43,324 bases of DNA, taken from assembly GCA_913056345.1 (NCBI GenBank), contig CAJXMH010000025.1, forward strand, positions 1-43,324, in the 5' to 3' direction. This DNA comes from an uncultured Flavobacteriales bacterium. GTDB lineage: Bacteria; Bacteroidota; Bacteroidia; Flavobacteriales_E; Vicingaceae. A program made the translations under genes and the position numbers. This document shows, in pieces, positions 39,210-43,324 of this stretch. The notes under the pieces are model-generated. The model had not been told where the DNA came from. It was given only the letters and a program-made list of their open reading frames with translations, and made no database searches. Positions within the stretch are counted from its first letter, which is position 1. Each line of letters opens with the position of its first letter.

Positions 39210-41018
39210 TTAGCTAGCTGAACTGCTAAGAGGCTTCTGATGCTCAGCTTGCTTCTCTTTAAGCTCAGTCAGCATTAATTGTCTGATGTATTTTACCGGA
39301 GCACTTCCGTAGCTCAGAAATTTTTCATGAAATGACTTTAAGTCGAAAGCTTCACCTTGTAGTGCCTTGACTTCCTCTCGCAGCTGCATGATCTCATAAA
39401 AACCAGTAAAATAGCTGCACAATTGCACCTGACTTAAGCGTGCTCGTCGCCACTTGCCTTCTGCTTCTGACTTTTCTTGAAAGGCTTCTTTCATTAACAA
39501 TTGCATAGCATCTGCTTTTGTGAAATTATTCACATGTACCCCATAATCAAGTATGGTGTTGCAAACCGTTCGCAAATTCCATTTGTAATACATCAAGCCC
39601 ATTTCCATGCCATCGCCATAACCTGCCTCTAGCATCATGCGCTCGGCATACACAGCCCAACCTTCGATCATGGCGCCATTGCCCAAAATGCTTTTGATCA
39701 ATGAAGGAGATTGATTGCTGTAAACCAATTGGGTGTAATGCCCGGGAATGGCTTCATGAATGTTGAGTACCTGCAAGGTGTAGTGATTGTATTCTCGCAA
39801 GTAACTCTCAGCTTCCTCAGCAGTGTAAGCATCAAGCGGTGTGACATTGTAATAAGTTTCTGCATCTTGATCGTAAGGACCAGGAGCGGAAATGGAAGCG
39901 CCAGCGAATCCTCGCATGTACTCAGGGGTTTCCCTCACCACCAAAGGCTTTTCAGGGTCAAGGGTCAACAAGTCATTTTCACGCACAAAAGCTTCCAATT
40001 GGGGAATTTGCTGCCGAATCGCGGTGATAAAAGAATCGCGCGAAACATGCTTGAGCGAAACCTGATCGATCACCATTTTGATTTGTGCTAAGCGGCTGCC
40101 AGGCTTTTCCGCCTCTCCAAAATACTTGGGCCACAACTCCTCAGATAAGGCATACATTTTATCGTGCAAATCGCTTTTGGCTTCTACCGCAGCTTGAAAG
40201 ATCTCTTGTGAAGTGTAAGCAGACTGGATTTCATAACTGAACTTCTTTTCAAACTGCTCAGGACCAATTCTAAAACTTTTGGCGGTATTCGAATCTAAGT
40301 TCGAACGTAAGTCTTCCAAAAAAACCACATAATCATCAATGGCAGCTATGGCTTGGTTTACCTTCTGAGCAAAAGCCTCTTTGAATACGGTATTGTGCGA
40401 GGACGCTTCTAGAGAATCTATCAGGTTTTCTTGAAAAATAGACTTTGAGCCCTTCATCTGTTGAATTGCCAAACCAGTGTGCACCTTAGTTGGTCGGTTC
40501 AAATTCTGCTTGGCTTGTGCATAATAAGCAGGTACCTTTTCTAGTTTCTTAGCAAGATCATCTAGGCGTTTCTCTAGCTCTTTTTCACGGTAATTCAGCA
40601 CCTGAAAAAAGGCGCCTCCTAAATTGTATGCTGCAGGATCCCATGTTTCTCGCTCGAATTCATTCCAATAAAAATTTTGAGACTTCAAGTAATTACGGAT
40701 CAAGTGATAATCTATTTGATTGGTTTCGGCTAAGGCCTCTAACTCAAAATCCTCTAAACGCTTAAGATACTCATCAGCAAAAGCCAAATAAGCTTCCTTT
40801 TGCTCTTGGTTAGGCATGGGAAGCGCATAATCGTAAAGGTGGTAGCCTTCGTAAGAAGCTCGAATGGGATCCAATTTCCAAAGATCTTCTACAAAATCAG
40901 CTTTGTAGGTTTCAAAATTCGAAGCGGAAAGTGCCTGTTCTTTTTCAGCTTTGGGCTGGCTTTTTTCTTGACAGGCAACTAGCGCAATTACAAAGAAGGA
41001 AAGAAGGTAATGTTTCAT
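39210..41018 (-). CDS. DUF885 family metallopeptidase-like lipoprotein
   Basis: With the ATG at 41018 the protein has 602 aa and a lipobox (FFVIALVACQEK). The body is mostly helical and matches DUF885: an early QIDYHLIRNYLKSQ, AYNLGGAFFQVLNYRE, then FRIGPEQFEKKFSYEI. The zinc-site motif HEAIPGH lies around residue 421 (HExxPGH), and a downstream Glu in GWAVYAERMMLEAGY is a candidate third ligand. DUF885 proteins resemble M32-like carboxypeptidases but few have been characterised. The frame is open to 41057, but that start delays the signal peptide. It is divergent from the prolyl oligopeptidase lipoprotein, 72 nt apart, so the pair may form a periplasmic peptide-degrading set. Family confident, substrate unknown. 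Confidence 0.9.
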   Translation of the reverse strand: MKHYLLSFFVIALVACQEKSQPKAEKEQALSASNFETYKADFVEDLWKLDPIRASYEGYHLYDYALPMPNQEQKEAYLAFADEYLKRLEDFELEALAETNQIDYHLIRNYLKSQNFYWNEFERETWDPAAYNLGGAFFQVLNYREKELEKRLDDLAKKLEKVPAYYAQAKQNLNRPTKVHTGLAIQQMKGSKSIFQENLIDSLEASSHNTVFKEAFAQKVNQAIAAIDDYVVFLEDLRSNLDSNTAKSFRIGPEQFEKKFSYEIQSAYTSQEIFQAAVEAKSDLHDKMYALSEELWPKYFGEAEKPGSRLAQIKMVIDQVSLKHVSRDSFITAIRQQIPQLEAFVRENDLLTLDPEKPLVVRETPEYMRGFAGASISAPGPYDQDAETYYNVTPLDAYTAEEAESYLREYNHYTLQVLNIHEAIPGHYTQLVYSNQSPSLIKSILGNGAMIEGWAVYAERMMLEAGYGDGMEMGLMYYKWNLRTVCNTILDYGVHVNNFTKADAMQLLMKEAFQEKSEAEGKWRRARLSQVQLCSYFTGFYEIMQLREEVKALQGEAFDLKSFHEKFLSYGSAPVKYIRQLMLTELKEKQAEHQKPLSSSAS

Positions 41019-41063
41019 GATTTTTGATAAAAAGTAAAGATAGGCCATAGCAGGCAAATTGAT

Positions 41064-41071
41064 TAAGTTTG
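41064..41071 (+). promoter_or_regulatory. Bacteroidota -7 box TAAGTTTG before the prolyl oligopeptidase gene
   Basis: TAAGTTTG matches TAnnTTTG and ends 19 nt before the ATG at 41091, giving a leader of about 15 nt. No convincing -33 TTTG is seen. Confidence 0.5.
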
Positions 41072-41090
41072 GTGGACTAAAATCAACTTC

Positions 41091-43271
41091 ATGAAAAAAC
41101 TCAGTATACTTTCGGCTGCAGCCCTATTAGCTGCTTGTGGGCAAGCGCCTGAAAAGCAAGCCGAAGCAAAGCAAAACGAACGTAAAACCATTAGTGTGAA
41201 AGACTATCCGGAAGTGAGGAAAGATTCAGTGGTGGATGACTACTACGGAACCCAAATTGCCGACCCTTACCGTTGGTTAGAAAATGACACCTCGGCCGAA
41301 ACTGCGGCTTGGGTAAAAGCACAAAATGAAGTCACCTTTGATTATTTAGCCCAAATTCCCTACCGTGAGCAGATCAAAGAACGCTTAACCGCGCTATGGG
41401 ACTATGAGAAAGCCGGCACACCTTTTAAACGCGGTGATTATTACTTTCAGTACCAAAACGATGGGGTGCAAAATCAAAGTGTTTTGTATTACCAAAAAGG
41501 CTTAGGTGACAATTGGGAAGTACTGATCGACCCCAATACACTTTCTGAAGACGGAACTGCTTCTATGAATGGGATGGGCTTCAGCAAGGACGGCAAATAC
41601 ATGGCTTACGGCATTTCAAGAGCTGGTTCAGATTGGGTAACCATCAATGTGATGAAGCTGGAAAATAAAGAAGCCCTAGCTGATAAAATTGAATACGTAA
41701 AATTCTCAGGCATTAGTTGGCGAAAAGACGGCTTTTATTATTCGGCCTACGAGCCACCAAAAGAAGGTTCAGACTACAGCGGCAAAAATGAATACCATAC
41801 GGTTTACTACCATAAGCTAGGTACGCCACAAAGCGAAGATGAATTGATCTACCGCGACAAGGAGCATGCGCAACGCAATGCAGGAGCCGGAGTAAGCAAA
41901 GACGAGCAGTACGTTTACATCAGTACTTCAGAGTCTACTCACGGCAATGCCATGCGCATTAAGAAAATGGGTGAAGACTTTAAAATAGCAGTGGATGATT
42001 TTGAAACCGAGAACAGCATGATCCACCATTTGGGAGAAGGCAAGTTCTTGATGGTGACCAATTATAAGGCTCCCAACAGCATGATCGCGCTTATGGATTA
42101 TACTGATCCGGCGCAAGAAAACTGGAAGCCTTTTATTGCTGAAAAAGACTACGTGCTGAGAGGCGCCCAAGTGGCTGGCGGTAAGCTCTTTGTTTCTTAT
42201 ATGAAAGATGTACAAAGCAAAATTGAAGTGTATGACTTGGAAGGCAATTATTTGTACGACCTTGAATTGCCAGGCATTGGTGTTGCAGGCTTTAGCGGAG
42301 ACGAAGATGAGAATACCGCTTTCTACTCTTTCTCTTCTTACACCTACCCCACCACTATTTTCAAGTACGACATTGAGCAGAATACCTCAGAAGTCTATTT
42401 TGCTCCAGAATTGGACTTCAATCCAGCAGATTTTACCACCGAGCAGGTCTTCTACAAAAGTAAAGATGGCACCGAGGTGCCCATGTTCATCACCCATAAA
42501 AAAGGAATCAAGCTAGACGGTAAAAATCCCGCTTTTCTATATGGTTACGGCGGCTTTAACATTAGCATTACCCCAGGCTTTTCGGTGCGCAATTTGGCCT
42601 TTCTAGAGCAAGGTGGCATTTATGCAGTAGCCAATTTAAGAGGCGGCAGCGAATATGGTGAAGATTGGCACAAAGCAGGCTGGAGAACCAACAAGCAAAA
42701 TGTATTTGACGATTTTATTGCTGCAGCTGAATACTTGATCAATCAACAATACACTAGCTCTGAACATTTGGCGATTCATGGACGCTCAAATGGTGGTTTA
42801 TTGGCGGGAGCTGTAATGACTCAACGACCAGACCTGATGGCGGTATCCATCCCCGGTGTAGGCGTATTAGACATGCTGCGTTACCATAAGTTTACCATTG
42901 GTTGGGCTTGGGCCGGCGAATACATGAGCAGCGAAGATAGCTTGAAGGCTTTCGAATACCTCTATGGTTATTCACCTTTGCACAATGTAGAAAAAGGCAC
43001 CGCATACCCTGCCACTATGGTGGTTACCGCCGACCATGACGACCGCGTAGTGCCGGCGCATAGCTTTAAGTTTATTTCTGAATTGCAAGCCAAGCATGGC
43101 GGAGAGGCTCCTGTTTTAATCCGGGTGGATGTGGATGCCGGACATGGAGCAGGTAAACCCACCGAAAAGGTAATTGAAGAATGGGCCGATGTGTGGAGCT
43201 TTGTGCTGTGGAATACCAAGGCAGAGGTTGATTTTGGGACTACAGAGTCAGGAGCTGAGGCGGAAATGTAA
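41091..43271 (+). CDS. Prolyl oligopeptidase (S9A) family lipoprotein
   Basis: This 726-aa protein is a lipoprotein (SAAALLAACGQ), so it acts in the periplasm or at the outer membrane. The N-terminus has the S9A signature DPYRWLEND; the seven-bladed propeller region spans about residues 80-440. The C-terminal alpha/beta hydrolase has the nucleophile motif HGRSNGG (Ser566), the acid in DHDDRVVPAHS (Asp650 or 651) and His685 in DAGHGAGKP, all intact. PLYGYGGF-like FLYGYGGFNISI and ANLRGGSEYGEDWHKAG are also family marks. It cleaves short peptides after proline. It is divergent from the DUF885 gene and followed by a terminator. Very confident on family and active site; physiological peptides unknown. 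Confidence 0.96.
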   Translation: MKKLSILSAAALLAACGQAPEKQAEAKQNERKTISVKDYPEVRKDSVVDDYYGTQIADPYRWLENDTSAETAAWVKAQNEVTFDYLAQIPYREQIKERLTALWDYEKAGTPFKRGDYYFQYQNDGVQNQSVLYYQKGLGDNWEVLIDPNTLSEDGTASMNGMGFSKDGKYMAYGISRAGSDWVTINVMKLENKEALADKIEYVKFSGISWRKDGFYYSAYEPPKEGSDYSGKNEYHTVYYHKLGTPQSEDELIYRDKEHAQRNAGAGVSKDEQYVYISTSESTHGNAMRIKKMGEDFKIAVDDFETENSMIHHLGEGKFLMVTNYKAPNSMIALMDYTDPAQENWKPFIAEKDYVLRGAQVAGGKLFVSYMKDVQSKIEVYDLEGNYLYDLELPGIGVAGFSGDEDENTAFYSFSSYTYPTTIFKYDIEQNTSEVYFAPELDFNPADFTTEQVFYKSKDGTEVPMFITHKKGIKLDGKNPAFLYGYGGFNISITPGFSVRNLAFLEQGGIYAVANLRGGSEYGEDWHKAGWRTNKQNVFDDFIAAAEYLINQQYTSSEHLAIHGRSNGGLLAGAVMTQRPDLMAVSIPGVGVLDMLRYHKFTIGWAWAGEYMSSEDSLKAFEYLYGYSPLHNVEKGTAYPATMVVTADHDDRVVPAHSFKFISELQAKHGGEAPVLIRVDVDAGHGAGKPTEKVIEEWADVWSFVLWNTKAEVDFGTTESGAEAEM

Positions 43272-43296
43272 AAAGGTAGTTAAAATAGAACTATTG

Positions 43297-43324
43297 AAAA
43301 GCCCTGTGTCATGCAGGGTTTTTT
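43297..43324 (+). terminator. Rho-independent terminator after the prolyl oligopeptidase gene
   Basis: AAAAGCCCTG and CAGGGTTTTTT form a stem (5 GC-rich pairs CCCTG/CAGGG extended by G-T and A-T pairs) around TGTCATG, ending in a T-run at the window edge. It lies 25 nt after the stop. Confidence 0.8.

Overview
The window looks like chromosomal DNA of a Bacteroidota bacterium, probably a marine Flavobacteriales-type lineage. Several things point there: giant PKD-repeat proteins ending in gliding-motility / type IX secretion (T9SS) C-terminal domains, two PorP/SprF-family outer-membrane proteins, a GldI-like FKBP lipoprotein, promoters of the Bacteroidota TAnnTTTG type, and the rarity of Shine-Dalgarno sequences. 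Gene density is high, and many neighbours overlap by 1-23 nt.

Bases 1-5300 are an accessory stretch with all genes on + and A-rich. It holds a truncated AlbA_2/ATPase-type regulator, a DprA-like SLOG protein, a UPF0158 gene, an antitoxin/PIN-toxin pair and a lipoprotein beta-propeller. Imperfect inverted repeats resembling integron attC sites (2293-2352, 2794-2932, 4093-4151) separate these genes. The stretch therefore looks like a cassette array with no integrase in view (CALIN-like).

Bases 5400-18980 hold two small envelope proteins, kdsA (KDO synthesis), a PorP/SprF gene with a TPR-PD40-OmpA gene, a divergent 1446-aa PKD surface protein, an AddA/RecB-like helicase-nuclease and miaA. Bases 19040-22380 are a four-gene module: a small Cys-rich membrane protein, an outer-membrane barrel, an MbnP-family lipoprotein and a di-haem MauG/MbnH-like peroxidase. 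Copper handling with enzymatic Trp oxidation is the most likely theme. A flavoprotein of the lipoamide-dehydrogenase fold that lacks the redox cysteines follows on the opposite strand.

Bases 24050-27400 (minus) are an overlapping operon of nrnA, gldI and two double-domain FKBP lipoproteins, closed by a clear terminator. Bases 27450-30860 (+) are a compact stress/envelope operon: dps, a small protein of a family usually mislabelled PRPP synthetase, a Cys-less ArsC/Spx-like protein, YtxH, a holin_3_6/YqjE-like protein, a hypothetical protein and an AI-2E-family membrane protein. Bases 30990-39130 (minus) are a second T9SS-linked triad (1850-aa PKD protein, PD40 protein without OmpA domain, PorP/SprF). 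A DUF885 metallopeptidase-like lipoprotein and a divergent prolyl oligopeptidase lipoprotein with a terminator end the window.

No rRNA, tRNA, CRISPR array or intact insertion sequence was recognised. Function calls rest on motif recognition by eye; no database search was run.
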